From the NCBI RefSeq assembly GCF_036227125.1, contig NZ_CP109435.1, forward strand, positions 2,046,001 through 2,110,000: 64,000 bases of DNA, given 5' to 3'. The translations under genes and the position numbers were made by a program. The DNA is from Streptomyces sp. NBC_01485 (lineage in GTDB: Bacteria > Actinomycetota > Actinomycetes > Streptomycetales > Streptomycetaceae). Below, in pieces: positions 32,467-39,772 of the stretch; the first letter of the stretch is position 1, and each line of letters begins with the position of its first letter. A model generated the notes under the pieces. It did no database searches. It was not told where the DNA came from and worked only from the letters and a program-made list of their open reading frames with translations.

Positions 32467-34263
32467 GTGCACCCCCGTATCGAGGACTACGCCCTCATCG
32501 GCGACGAACAGACCGTGGCCCTGGTCGGCATGGACGGTTCCGTCGACTGGCTCTGCCTGCCCCGGTTCGACTCCGGGGCCTGCTTCGCCCGCCTCCTCGG
32601 CGACGAGGAGAACGGCCACTGGCGCATCGCCCCCAAGGGCGTGAAGGGTCACTGCACCCGGCGCGCCTACCGCCCCGACACCCTTGTCCTGGACACCGAG
32701 TGGGAGACCGCCGAGGGCGCGATCCGGGTCACCGACCTGATGCCGCAGCGCGAGGCCGCCCCGGACGTCGTACGCATCGTCGAAGGTCTGCGCGGCCGGG
32801 TCACGGTCCGCAGCACGCTGCGGCTGCGCTTCGACTACGGCTCGATCGTGCCGTGGATGCGCCGGGTCGACGGCCATCGGGTGGCGGTCGCGGGACCGGA
32901 CGCGGCCTGGCTGCGCAGCGAACCGCCCGTGCGCACCTGGGGCCAGGACTTCTCCACCCTCTCGGAGTTCACCGTCGGACCCGGCGAGCGGGTCGCGTTC
33001 GTCCTGACCTGGCACCCCTCGCACCACACCCGCCCACCGCTGTGCGACCCCTTCGAGGCGCTGGAGACCAGCGTCGCCGGCTGGCAGGCGTGGTCGGCCC
33101 GGTGCCGCTACCGGGGACCGTACCGGGACGCCGTGCTCCGCTCCCTGATCACCCTCAAGGCCCTCACCTACGCCCCCACCGGCGGCATCGCCGCGGCCGC
33201 CACCACCTCGCTGCCCGAGGAACTGGGCGGGGTACGCAACTGGGACTACCGCTACTGCTGGCTGCGGGACTCCACGCTCACCCTGAACGCCCTGCTGGCC
33301 GTCGGCTACCAGGAGGAGGCCGAGGCGTGGCGCGACTGGCTGCTGCGCGCGGTGGCGGGCGACCCGGCGGAGCTGCAGATCATGTACGGCCTGGCGGGCG
33401 AGCGGCGGCTGCCGGAGTACGAGGTGCCGTGGCTTGCGGGCTTCGCCGGCTCGGCGCCGGTCCGGATCGGCAACGGCGCGGTGAAGCAGCGTCAGCTCGA
33501 CGTCTACGGCGAGGTCCTGGACTCGCTGTCGCTGGCCCGGCGCTCCGGGCTGCCGAGCAAGCCGCACATGTGGTCGCTCCAGGCACTGCTGCTGAAGTTC
33601 CTGCGCACGGAGTGGCACAAGCCGGACGAGGGGCTGTGGGAGGTGCGCGGCGGCCAGCGGCACTTCGTGCACTCCAAGGTGATGGTGTGGGTGGCCGCCG
33701 ACCGCGCCGTACGCGGCATGGAGGACGACCCGAGCCTGCACGGCGACCTGGCGGGCTGGCGCGCCCTGCGCGACGAGGTGCACGCCGAGGTCTGCGCGAA
33801 GGGCTACGACCCCGACCGCAACACCTTCACCCAGTACTACGGCTCCCGTGAGCTGGACGCGGCGCTGCTGCTCATCCCGCGCGTCGGTTTCCTGCCGCCG
33901 GACGACCCGCGGGTGATCGGCACCGTCGACGCGGTCCGCGAGGAGCTCGGCCACAGCGGTCTGGTCCGCCGCTACAGCACCGAGGGCGGCGACGGCGCAG
34001 TCGTAGACGGGCTGCCGGGCGACGAGGGCGCGTTCCTGGCCTGCTCGTTCTGGCTCGCGGACGCGCTGCACATGACGGGCCGCACGCAGGAGGCACGGGA
34101 CCTGTTCGACCGGCTCGTGGGCCTCGCCAACGACGTGGGGCTGCTGGCGGAGGAGTACGACCCGGTGGCCGGCCGGCACCTCGGCAACTTCCCGCAGGCC
34201 TTCAGTCACATCGGGCTGGTGAACACCGCCCTCGCCCTGTTCGGCGGCGCGCAGGCCCCATAG
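32467..34263 (+). CDS. glycoside hydrolase family 15 protein (glucoamylase/trehalase-like)
   Basis: A 598-residue GH15 enzyme. N-terminal beta-sandwich signature RIEDYALIGDEQTVALVG and DWLCLPRFDSGACFARLLGD; the (alpha/alpha)6 barrel carries NWDYRYCWLRDSTLT, the GH15 substrate-binding motif, and LLAEEYDP with the presumed catalytic base Glu. The absence of a signal peptide implies a cytoplasmic enzyme, as for actinobacterial GH15 trehalases. I prefer GTG 32467 (HPRIEDYAL, family-typical); the frame is open back to TTG 32434, directly after the preceding stop. Confidence 0.9.
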   Translation: MHPRIEDYALIGDEQTVALVGMDGSVDWLCLPRFDSGACFARLLGDEENGHWRIAPKGVKGHCTRRAYRPDTLVLDTEWETAEGAIRVTDLMPQREAAPDVVRIVEGLRGRVTVRSTLRLRFDYGSIVPWMRRVDGHRVAVAGPDAAWLRSEPPVRTWGQDFSTLSEFTVGPGERVAFVLTWHPSHHTRPPLCDPFEALETSVAGWQAWSARCRYRGPYRDAVLRSLITLKALTYAPTGGIAAAATTSLPEELGGVRNWDYRYCWLRDSTLTLNALLAVGYQEEAEAWRDWLLRAVAGDPAELQIMYGLAGERRLPEYEVPWLAGFAGSAPVRIGNGAVKQRQLDVYGEVLDSLSLARRSGLPSKPHMWSLQALLLKFLRTEWHKPDEGLWEVRGGQRHFVHSKVMVWVAADRAVRGMEDDPSLHGDLAGWRALRDEVHAEVCAKGYDPDRNTFTQYYGSRELDAALLLIPRVGFLPPDDPRVIGTVDAVREELGHSGLVRRYSTEGGDGAVVDGLPGDEGAFLACSFWLADALHMTGRTQEARDLFDRLVGLANDVGLLAEEYDPVAGRHLGNFPQAFSHIGLVNTALALFGGAQAP

Positions 34264-34278
34264 GGGAGGATGGGGGGC

Positions 34279-35034
34279 ATGGATCTTGGACTGAAGGACC
34301 GGGTGTACGTCGTCACCGGGGCCACTCGCGGCCTGGGCAACGCCGCCGCGCGCGAGCTCGTCGCGGACGGCGCGAAGGTCGTCCTCACCGGGCGGGACGA
34401 GAAGCGCGTCGCCGACGCCGCGGCCGAGCTGGGGCCGAACGCGGTCGGGGTCGCCGTGGACAACGCCGAGCCGCAGGCGGCGGCCCGGCTGATCGCCGCG
34501 GCGCGGGAGGCCTTCGGCGGGTTCGACGGGGTGCTGGTGAGCGTGGGCGGTCCGCCGCCCGGGTTCGTCGCCGACAACACCGACGAGCAGTGGCAGGCCG
34601 CGTTCGAGTCGGTGTTCCTGGGCGCGGTGCGGCTCGCGCGGGCGGCGGCGGCCGAACTGACGGCGGGCGGGGTCATCGGGTTCGTGCTGTCGGGGTCGGT
34701 GCACGAGCCGATTCCCGGGCTGACCGTCTCCAACGGGCTGCGGCCGGGACTGGCCGGGTTCGCGAAGTCGCTCGCCGACGAGTTGGGGCCCCGGGGGATC
34801 CGGGTGGTGGGGCTGCTGCCGGCGCGGATCGACACGGACCGGGTGCGCGAACTGGACGGCCTGTCGGCCGACCCCGCGGCCACCCGGGTCGCGAACGAGT
34901 CCCGGATCCCGCTGCGGCGCTACGGGACTCCGGACGAGTTCGGCCGCGCGGCGGCGTTCCTGCTGTCTCCGGCGGCTTCCTATCTGACGGGGATCATGCT
35001 GCCGGTCGACGGCGGCATGCGGCACGGTTTCTGA
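34279..35034 (+). CDS. atypical SDR-family oxidoreductase
   Basis: A 251-residue short-chain dehydrogenase-like protein. N-terminal NAD(P) motif TGATRGLGNAAA (residue 13) and a VSVGG strand-4 segment are clear, and the C-terminus PVDGGMRHGF is SDR-like. The usual Tyr-x3-Lys is replaced: the segment after the catalytic Ser reads SNGLRPGLAG, so Asn and Arg occupy the Tyr and Lys positions. A subset of 3-oxoacyl-ACP reductase-like SDRs shares this change; catalysis may differ or be lost. The ATG at 34279 follows ggagg at good spacing. Confidence 0.82.
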   Translation: MDLGLKDRVYVVTGATRGLGNAAARELVADGAKVVLTGRDEKRVADAAAELGPNAVGVAVDNAEPQAAARLIAAAREAFGGFDGVLVSVGGPPPGFVADNTDEQWQAAFESVFLGAVRLARAAAAELTAGGVIGFVLSGSVHEPIPGLTVSNGLRPGLAGFAKSLADELGPRGIRVVGLLPARIDTDRVRELDGLSADPAATRVANESRIPLRRYGTPDEFGRAAAFLLSPAASYLTGIMLPVDGGMRHGF

Positions 35035-35065
35035 CGCCCCGCCGCCGCCGAAGCCCGAAGACCGC

Positions 35066-35644
35066 TCAACTGACCCTTTCCGCCTTGTGCTTGGCGCCCT
35101 TCATCCGCACCTCCGCCGGCAGCGCCCGCAGCGCCGCCGACTCCCTCGCGTGGGTCAGGGCCTGCGCCGTCAGGTCCTCCAGCACCGTCGCCGGGTCGAC
35201 GTGGGGCTCCAGGAGCAGGCGTACGCGGGTCTCGGGCGCCTCCTTGCGGCCCGTCAGGTGGATGTGGACGTGGGCGACGCCGTCCATCCGGCCCGCCTCG
35301 CCCGCGAGGACGCCCTCCAGGGCGCGGCCCCGCAGCAGGGCGCCCGCGCCGTCGCCCGTGTCGACGAGGACCTCGCCGAGCCGGCGGCGGCGCAGAACCG
35401 CCGTCAGCCACCACAGGGCGAGCAGGACGACGAGCGCGAGGACGGCGATGACCGTCGGCCACCACCATGCCTCGTCGCGCCAGCGGGTGCGCTCGGCGGT
35501 GCTGAGGAGGCTGTCGTGGGGGCCGTCGTGCAGCCACCAGGAAGGCGGGGACGCGCCCAGGCCCACGGCCAGTACCGCGCCGCCGACGGCGAGCAGCACC
35601 AGCCCGGCGACTGCGAGGAGCACGCGGTTGACGGTACCGAGCAT
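35066..35644 (-). CDS. amaP: AmaP-like alkaline shock membrane anchor
   Basis: A 192-residue membrane protein with two helices near the N-terminus (residues 7-30 and 62-85) and a cytoplasmic C-terminal domain (HVHIHLTGRKEAPETRVRLLLEPHVDPATVLEDL) that resembles an Asp23-like fold. AmaP in staphylococci anchors Asp23 at the membrane. Last gene of the five-gene Asp23 operon, 5 bp after the DUF6286 gene; convergent with the SDR gene. Confidence 0.82.
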   Translation of the reverse strand: MLGTVNRVLLAVAGLVLLAVGGAVLAVGLGASPPSWWLHDGPHDSLLSTAERTRWRDEAWWWPTVIAVLALVVLLALWWLTAVLRRRRLGEVLVDTGDGAGALLRGRALEGVLAGEAGRMDGVAHVHIHLTGRKEAPETRVRLLLEPHVDPATVLEDLTAQALTHARESAALRALPAEVRMKGAKHKAERVS

Positions 35645-35649
35645 CGCCC

Positions 35650-36336
35650 TCAGCCCTTCTTCCCGGGCCGCCGCACCTGGACCGAGAGCGCGGGCGGCCG
35701 GGTCAGTCCCAGGCCGCGGACCGCGTCGGTGAGGACGGCTTCCAGGTCGTCGTGTACGTCGTCCAGGTCGCGGAAGTGCGAGACCGCGAGGACGTCGGCC
35801 TTGCGACGCCCGGCGCGCACCCGTGCCGACTGCACGCCGGCGACCTCCATGGCCCGGTCGCGCAGCACCAGCGCGGCGGCGCCCCGGTGCAGGCCGGCGC
35901 GGACGTCGGGGTGGGTGCGGCGCATCGGCAGGACGTCGCGCAGGCCCGGGGTGACGGCCAGGACGATCAGCCACAGGCCGAGGGCCGCCGCGACACCGGC
36001 GCCGACCAGCACCCAGATGTCGTCGAGGGGGCGCTCGGCGAGTTGCCGGGCGAGTCCGCGCCGCCAGGCCATGGCGGGCCGGTCGGCGCGGACGGCGACG
36101 ACGTCGTAGAGGAAGCCGCCCGCGACGACCAGCAGCACCGCCGCGACGACGGCGGCCGGGACCCGGCGCGCCGACCAGAACCGGTGACCGGAGCGGCCTG
36201 TACCGCCGCCCTGTCCGGGATCGGCGCCTCCCGTGTTGTCTGCGTTGTCCGTGTTGCTCGTGTTGCCCGTGTTCCCCGTGGACTTCTCCAGAACGGGCGC
36301 TGTGCCTGTGCCCTGCAAGCCGCCGGGCTCGCTCAT
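35650..36336 (-). CDS. DUF6286-type membrane protein of the Asp23 operon
   Basis: A 228-residue protein: an Asn/Thr/Gly-rich N-terminal tail with 9-bp-encoded repeats (TGNTSNTDNADNTGG), two transmembrane helices (about residues 60-80 and 110-132) and a C-terminal cytoplasmic domain (ALVLRDRAMEVAGVQSARVR ... VLTDAVRGLGL). The C-terminal part has the two-helix, three-strand look of Asp23 relatives. Start ATG 36336 overlaps the upstream Asp23 gene stop (ATGA). Confidence 0.8.
   Translation of the reverse strand: MSEPGGLQGTGTAPVLEKSTGNTGNTSNTDNADNTGGADPGQGGGTGRSGHRFWSARRVPAAVVAAVLLVVAGGFLYDVVAVRADRPAMAWRRGLARQLAERPLDDIWVLVGAGVAAALGLWLIVLAVTPGLRDVLPMRRTHPDVRAGLHRGAAALVLRDRAMEVAGVQSARVRAGRRKADVLAVSHFRDLDDVHDDLEAVLTDAVRGLGLTRPPALSVQVRRPGKKG
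36231..36279 (-). repeat. 9-bp periodic repeat in the DUF6286 gene
   Basis: About five imperfect units of the type cgtgttgyc encode the Asn-Thr-Gly/Ser/Asp-rich N-terminal tail. The unit length keeps frame. Confidence 0.6.
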
Positions 36337-36728
36337 CGCGTCCTCCCGTGTGCCACGCCGGGGGCTGATGCCAGGTGCAGCCGTTCCACCTGGACGGCGA
36401 CCTCCGGGACCGCCATTCCCACCAACGCGCCTACCCGCTGAGTGACCTGACGACGCACCTCATGGCAGCGGGCGCCGATATCGGTCGGGTACTCGAGCTC
36501 CAGGTGGACTCCGACGTGCGCGGCGTCATGGTGGACGACGACGGTGGCGTGCGGGATCCCGGCGCCCGGGGGCAGGGGGCCCACCGCCTCGCGGGCGGCC
36601 TGCGCGGCGATCTTCGCCACGACCCGGTCGGCGATCCGGGTCGCGCCGCGCCCGCCCGGGGGAACGGCGGCAGGGCGGCCGTCCGGCGCGCCGGTCCCCT
36701 CGCTCATCGCGGTCACCGCCACCGTCAC
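36333..36728 (-). CDS. Asp23/Gls24-like protein (second copy)
   Basis: A 131-residue soluble protein. Core: RIADRVVAKIAAQAAREAVG, then TVVVHHDAAHVGVHLELEYPTDIGARCHEVRRQVTQRVGALVGMAVPEVAVQVERL, the Asp23 alpha/beta pattern. The GTG start at 36728 overlaps the previous gene's stop (GTGA), and an internal ATG at 36707 is an alternative. It is more divergent than the first Asp23 protein in this operon, so the two may form a heteromer. Confidence 0.82.
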   Translation of the reverse strand: MTVAVTAMSEGTGAPDGRPAAVPPGGRGATRIADRVVAKIAAQAAREAVGPLPPGAGIPHATVVVHHDAAHVGVHLELEYPTDIGARCHEVRRQVTQRVGALVGMAVPEVAVQVERLHLASAPGVAHGRTR

Positions 36729-36916
36729 CGGCGCCGGTCGTCACGGGTGCGGGTGCGGAAGAAGTCGCCGAGTTCCAGGTCGCCCTCCAGGAACCGGCCG
36801 ACGACGAACCCGATGGCGCCCAGCGCCGCCACCAGCAGGAAGGCCCCGAACCCGCCGAAGTATCCGGCGAAGCCCAGCGCCATGCCGGCGATCATGCCGA
36901 CCAAGGCCATACTCAA
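36725..36916 (-). CDS. DUF2273-like small membrane protein
   Basis: A 63-residue protein of two packed hydrophobic helices (MALVGMIAGMALGFAGYFGG and FLLVAALGAIGFVVGRFLEG) and a basic tail (FFRTRTRDDRRR). DUF2273 proteins occur in Asp23 operons of Gram-positive bacteria. The TTG start at 36916 has the better spacing to a ggggag ribosome site; ATG 36910 is the alternative. It overlaps the next gene by 4 bp. Confidence 0.75.
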   Translation of the reverse strand: MSMALVGMIAGMALGFAGYFGGFGAFLLVAALGAIGFVVGRFLEGDLELGDFFRTRTRDDRRR

Positions 36917-36951
36917 GGTGCTCTCCCCTCGGCAGTGCTCTCACCGCCTCG

Positions 36952-37437
36952 TCACTGGATCCGGGGCTCCGGCTCCTCGTCCTCTTCGTCGGGCAGTTTG
37001 ACGTCGCTCACCGCGATGTTGACCTCGACGACCTCCAGTCCGGTCATCCGCTCCACGGCCGCGATCACGTTCTCCCGCACGGCCTGGGCGACGTCGGCGA
37101 TGGCCACGCCGTAGTCGACGACGATCTCCAGGTCGAGCGCGGTCTGCACCTCGCCGACCTCGGCCTTCACGCCTCGGGTCACCGACTTCGAGCCGCCGGG
37201 CACCCGGTCCCGGACGGCGCCGAAGGTGCGGCTGAGGCCGCTGCCCATCGCGTGGACGCCGAGCACGTCCCGGGCCGCGAGGCCCGCGATCTTCTCCACG
37301 ACTCCGTCGGCGATGGTGGTCCGCCCGCGGGTCGCCGCGGTCCCGCCGCCTCGTCGGGCGGCCTTGCGGGCCTGGAGCGGCTCGGTGCCGCTGTCGTCGG
37401 GGGTCTGCGTCCGGTTCTGCTGCGTTGACTCGGTCAT
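36952..37437 (-). CDS. Asp23/Gls24 family envelope stress protein
   Basis: First gene of the operon, 161 residues. A disordered N-terminus (about 1-38) precedes the Asp23 domain: TTIADGVVEKIAGLAARDVLGVHAMG, VKAEVGEVQTALDLEIVVDYG and AVRENVIAAVERMTGLEVVEVNIAVSDV. It ends in an acidic tail. Asp23 proteins are abundant membrane-associated scaffolds connected with cell-wall stress. The downstream order (TM mini-protein, second Asp23, DUF6286, AmaP) supports a membrane-bound assembly. Divergent from the P10-named gene across 97 bp. Confidence 0.9.
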   Translation of the reverse strand: MTESTQQNRTQTPDDSGTEPLQARKAARRGGGTAATRGRTTIADGVVEKIAGLAARDVLGVHAMGSGLSRTFGAVRDRVPGGSKSVTRGVKAEVGEVQTALDLEIVVDYGVAIADVAQAVRENVIAAVERMTGLEVVEVNIAVSDVKLPDEEDEEPEPRIQ

Positions 37438-37534
37438 CGCCGTAGGTCCTCACGTCCGGTTTCGTTCGTCGTCCCTTCGACCACGGTAAGCGCGGTTGCC
37501 CGACCGCGCCCCGGGGATGCGGCAGGCTGGAGCA

Positions 37535-38245
37535 ATGACGGCGGACGGATGGACGAGCGCGGTACGGCACCAACTGGGCCTCGGCAGACTGCTCCCCCTG
37601 GGCGGGCCGCGCGACGGCGCGTGGATCACGGAGGAGGCGGCGGAGGCGGCGCTGCGGCGGGCGGTACGGGGTGTGGGAGGCGTACGGCTGGGGGCGCTCC
37701 GGCTGGGGCCGGCGGATCCGGAGGGCGCGTACGAGCCCGTCGTACCGGCCCCGCCGAGCGCGCCGGCGCCGGGACCGCTGCGGGTGACGGCGGAGTGCGC
37801 GGCGGCGACGTCCGAGCCGCTGCCGACGGCAGCGGCCCGGCTGCGGAGCGCCTTGGTGACGGCCGCGACGGAGCGGCTCGGGCTGGTGGTGACGGAGGTG
37901 GACGTACGGGTGACGGATCTGCTCGACGAGGACCCGCCGGCGCCGCGGCCCGAGCAGCCGGCCGCGCCGCTGCCGGGCGGCCCCGCCCTGGCCGGCGACG
38001 AGGCCTTCGTCGCCGCGGCGGCGCTGTCCGTGCCAGGAGTGACGGGCACGAGCGCGGTACGCCTGGAGGACCTCGATGAGCGGCAGGACGCGACGGCGAC
38101 CCTGCCGCGTCGCCACGCGCGCGTAGAGATCGCGGTCGGCGTGGCCCACCGCGCGGTGGAGGTGGCCCGCGCGGTCCGGGGCGTGGTGTCGGAGACCCTG
38201 CCGGACCACCCGACGGTCGCCGTACTGGTGACGGCGGTCGGCTGA
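37535..38245 (+). CDS. Asp23-operon-associated protein (named nucleopolyhedrovirus P10 family in databases)
   Basis: A 236-residue soluble protein starting at ATG 37535 (MTADGWTSAVRHQLGLGRLLPLG). It contains two repeats that look like Asp23-type units: LRSALVTAATERLGLVVTEVDVRV (about residues 105-130) and AALSVPGVTGTSAVRLEDL ... ARVEIAVGVAHRAVEVARAVRGVVSETL (about 165-225). The viral P10 label is a database artefact in my view. Divergent orientation from the Asp23 operon suggests shared regulation. Confidence 0.72.
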   Translation: MTADGWTSAVRHQLGLGRLLPLGGPRDGAWITEEAAEAALRRAVRGVGGVRLGALRLGPADPEGAYEPVVPAPPSAPAPGPLRVTAECAAATSEPLPTAAARLRSALVTAATERLGLVVTEVDVRVTDLLDEDPPAPRPEQPAAPLPGGPALAGDEAFVAAAALSVPGVTGTSAVRLEDLDERQDATATLPRRHARVEIAVGVAHRAVEVARAVRGVVSETLPDHPTVAVLVTAVG

Positions 38246-38276
38246 CGGCGGTCGGTCGGGGGTGGTCGGCCGCCGG

Positions 38277-39080
38277 TTACTCGCCGATGCCTGCCACGTC
38301 TCGTAGGCGGCGGGACTGGGCGGCTCGTTCGGCGGCGCGTTGGTCGTCGTAGGTGCGGTCGGTGGCGCCGCGCAGGAGGGCCTTGGTCTCGATGACGGCC
38401 TCGCGGGGGGCGGCCAGGATCGCCGCGGCCAGTTCACGGGTCGCCGTGTCGAGTTCGGACGCGGGCACGGCGATGTTGGCGAGCCCGGAGCTCACCGCTT
38501 CCTCGGCGTGCACGAACCGGCCGGTCAGGCAGATCTCGGCGGCGCGGCCGTAGCCGACCAGGGAGACGAGGGGGTGCGTGCCCGTCAGGTCCGGTACCAG
38601 GCCCAGGCTGGTCTCCCGCATCGCGAACTGCACGTCGTCGGCGACGACGCGCAGGTCACAGGCGAGGGCCAGTTGGAAGCCCGCGCCGATGGCATGGCCC
38701 TGGACGGCGGCGATGGACACGAGGTCGTTGCGTCGCCACCAGGTGAAGCCCTCCTGGAACCCGGCGATGGCGGCGTCGAGTTCGGCGTCACCACTGCGCG
38801 CGAGTCCGATGAAGGACAGCTCGCCCTCGATCCCCTCGGGCGTGAACATCTGCCGGTCGAGCCCCGCGGAGAAGGACTTGCCCTCGCCGCGCAGCACGAC
38901 CACGCGGACGGAGCCCGGCAGCAGCCGCCCGGCCTCGGCGAGCGCCCGCCACATCGCGGGGCTCTGCGCATTGCGCTTGGCCGGGTTGACCAGCGTCACC
39001 GTGGCGAGTGTGTCGTCGACGGTGAGCCGTACGCCGTCCTTGTCGAGCAGGGGAACGAGTTCCTGGTCGGGCGTGGCCAT
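38277..39080 (-). CDS. enoyl-CoA hydratase/isomerase family protein
   Basis: A 267-residue crotonase-fold protein. NPAKRNAQSPAMWRAL near the N-terminus, GEGKSFSAGLD forming the first oxyanion strand, and AAVQGHAIGAGFQLALACDLR forming the second. The Glu usually found after the GAG motif is replaced by hydrophobic residues near FQLA, so hydratase activity is uncertain; the MRETSLGLVPD segment supplies a possible acid. Substrate unknown. The ATG at 39080 gives the usual N-terminus. Confidence 0.88.
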   Translation of the reverse strand: MATPDQELVPLLDKDGVRLTVDDTLATVTLVNPAKRNAQSPAMWRALAEAGRLLPGSVRVVVLRGEGKSFSAGLDRQMFTPEGIEGELSFIGLARSGDAELDAAIAGFQEGFTWWRRNDLVSIAAVQGHAIGAGFQLALACDLRVVADDVQFAMRETSLGLVPDLTGTHPLVSLVGYGRAAEICLTGRFVHAEEAVSSGLANIAVPASELDTATRELAAAILAAPREAVIETKALLRGATDRTYDDQRAAERAAQSRRLRDVAGIGE

Positions 39081-39140
39081 GGGGCGCCTCCGATGGATGC
39101 GGTGCGGTCAGCTAGCGTCAGCTAAGTGACTGCACAGTAA

Positions 39141-39172
39141 CCACCCGGCCGATCGGAAGACCGACCGGGTGG
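39141..39172 (-). terminator. hairpin after gbn
   Basis: Arms ccacccgg (39141-39148) and ccgggtgg (39165-39172) with additional partial pairing between them. It lies 30 bp downstream of the gbn stop and before the enoyl-CoA hydratase gene. Confidence 0.55.
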
Positions 39173-39201
39173 CCACCATCGAAGCCGATGGGCCGCCCGG
39201 G

Positions 39202-39423
39202 TCAGGACGAGGCAGCCTTCTTGCCTCGAGTCGCCCCGCCACGCCCACGAAGCGTGACGCCCGACTCGCTGAGCATCCGGTGCACGAAGCCATACGAGCG
39301 GCCGGTCTCCTCGGCCAGCGCTCGGATGCTCGCACCGGAGTCGTACTTCTTCTTCAGGTCTGCCGCGAGCTTGTCGCGCGCGGCGCCGGTTACCCGGCTG
39401 CCCTTCTTCAGAGTCTCGGCCAC
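39202..39423 (-). CDS. gbn: GATC-binding nucleoid-associated protein Gbn (SCO1839-like)
   Basis: A 73-residue basic protein: AETLKKGSRVTGAARDKLAADLKKKYDSG, a helix-turn-helix (SIRALAEETGRSYGFVHRMLSESG, split at the turn) and a Lys/Arg tail. It matches S. coelicolor SCO1839, which I recall was described as Gbn, a small nucleoid-associated protein binding GATC sites and affecting development. The GTG at 39423 is preceded by a strong gaggagg site and gives exactly 73 residues; upstream extension to 39540 is not supported. A run of GATC sites lies upstream between gbn and the ABC-F gene. Confidence 0.9.
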   Translation of the reverse strand: MAETLKKGSRVTGAARDKLAADLKKKYDSGASIRALAEETGRSYGFVHRMLSESGVTLRGRGGATRGKKAASS

Positions 39424-39770
39424 CCGTGCCTCCTCATGGGAAGTGCGCTCTGGTCCCCTCATGATCACCCCTCCAGGGCGGGATGGCCACCCATTCGGCA
39501 AGGTCCGTGCAACAGGGTTCTGACGACAGGAGCGCGTCCCCACAAGTGGAATCTTCGATTCCGATCGGCGGCGTCCGTGGGGCCGAACGGGTTGTTGTGC
39601 GTCGTAGCAGGTCAGAGACGCGCGACGGCCGACCCCTTGTCGAGAAAGGGATCGGCCGCGAAATGGATGTAGGACACACCTCGGTACGAGGAGATCTCAC
39701 ACAGATGATGGATCACCGGTGGGCCGAATGATCCAGACGAATGATCCAACGCCGTGGATCACGTATTCGA
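39424..39770. other. 347-bp intergenic region between gbn and the ABC-F gene
   Basis: No gene is supported. It holds the gbn promoter, a hairpin terminator for the ABC-F transcript (39627-39659) and eight complete GATC tetramers; a ninth, at 39769-39772, runs into the ABC-F stop codon. Six of the nine lie in 39693-39772. Short open frames here lack start signals. Confidence 0.75.
39627..39659 (-). terminator. hairpin downstream of the ABC-F gene
   Basis: cggccgacccctt pairs with aagggatcggccg across a short loop with one mismatch. It lies about 110 bp beyond the ABC-F stop and upstream of the gbn promoter. Confidence 0.6.
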
Positions 39771-39772
39771 TC
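39693..39772. other. GATC cluster, six sites in 80 bp
   Basis: GATC at 39693, 39711, 39730, 39743, 39757 and 39769, with spacings of 18, 19, 13, 14 and 12 bp. Three more lie at 39463, 39563 and 39651. At this base composition GATC is expected roughly once per 400 bp. The nearest gene encodes Gbn, reported to bind GATC. Confidence 0.8.

Noticed and set aside
37535..38245. Viral (nucleopolyhedrovirus P10) origin of the protein
   Set aside because: Composition and codon use match the neighbours and the sequence looks Asp23-related; the viral name seems to be an automated label.
39483..39731. An 82-codon plus-strand frame in the gbn/ABC-F gap
   Set aside because: No ribosome-binding site, no recognisable motif, and it runs across the terminator hairpin and GATC cluster.
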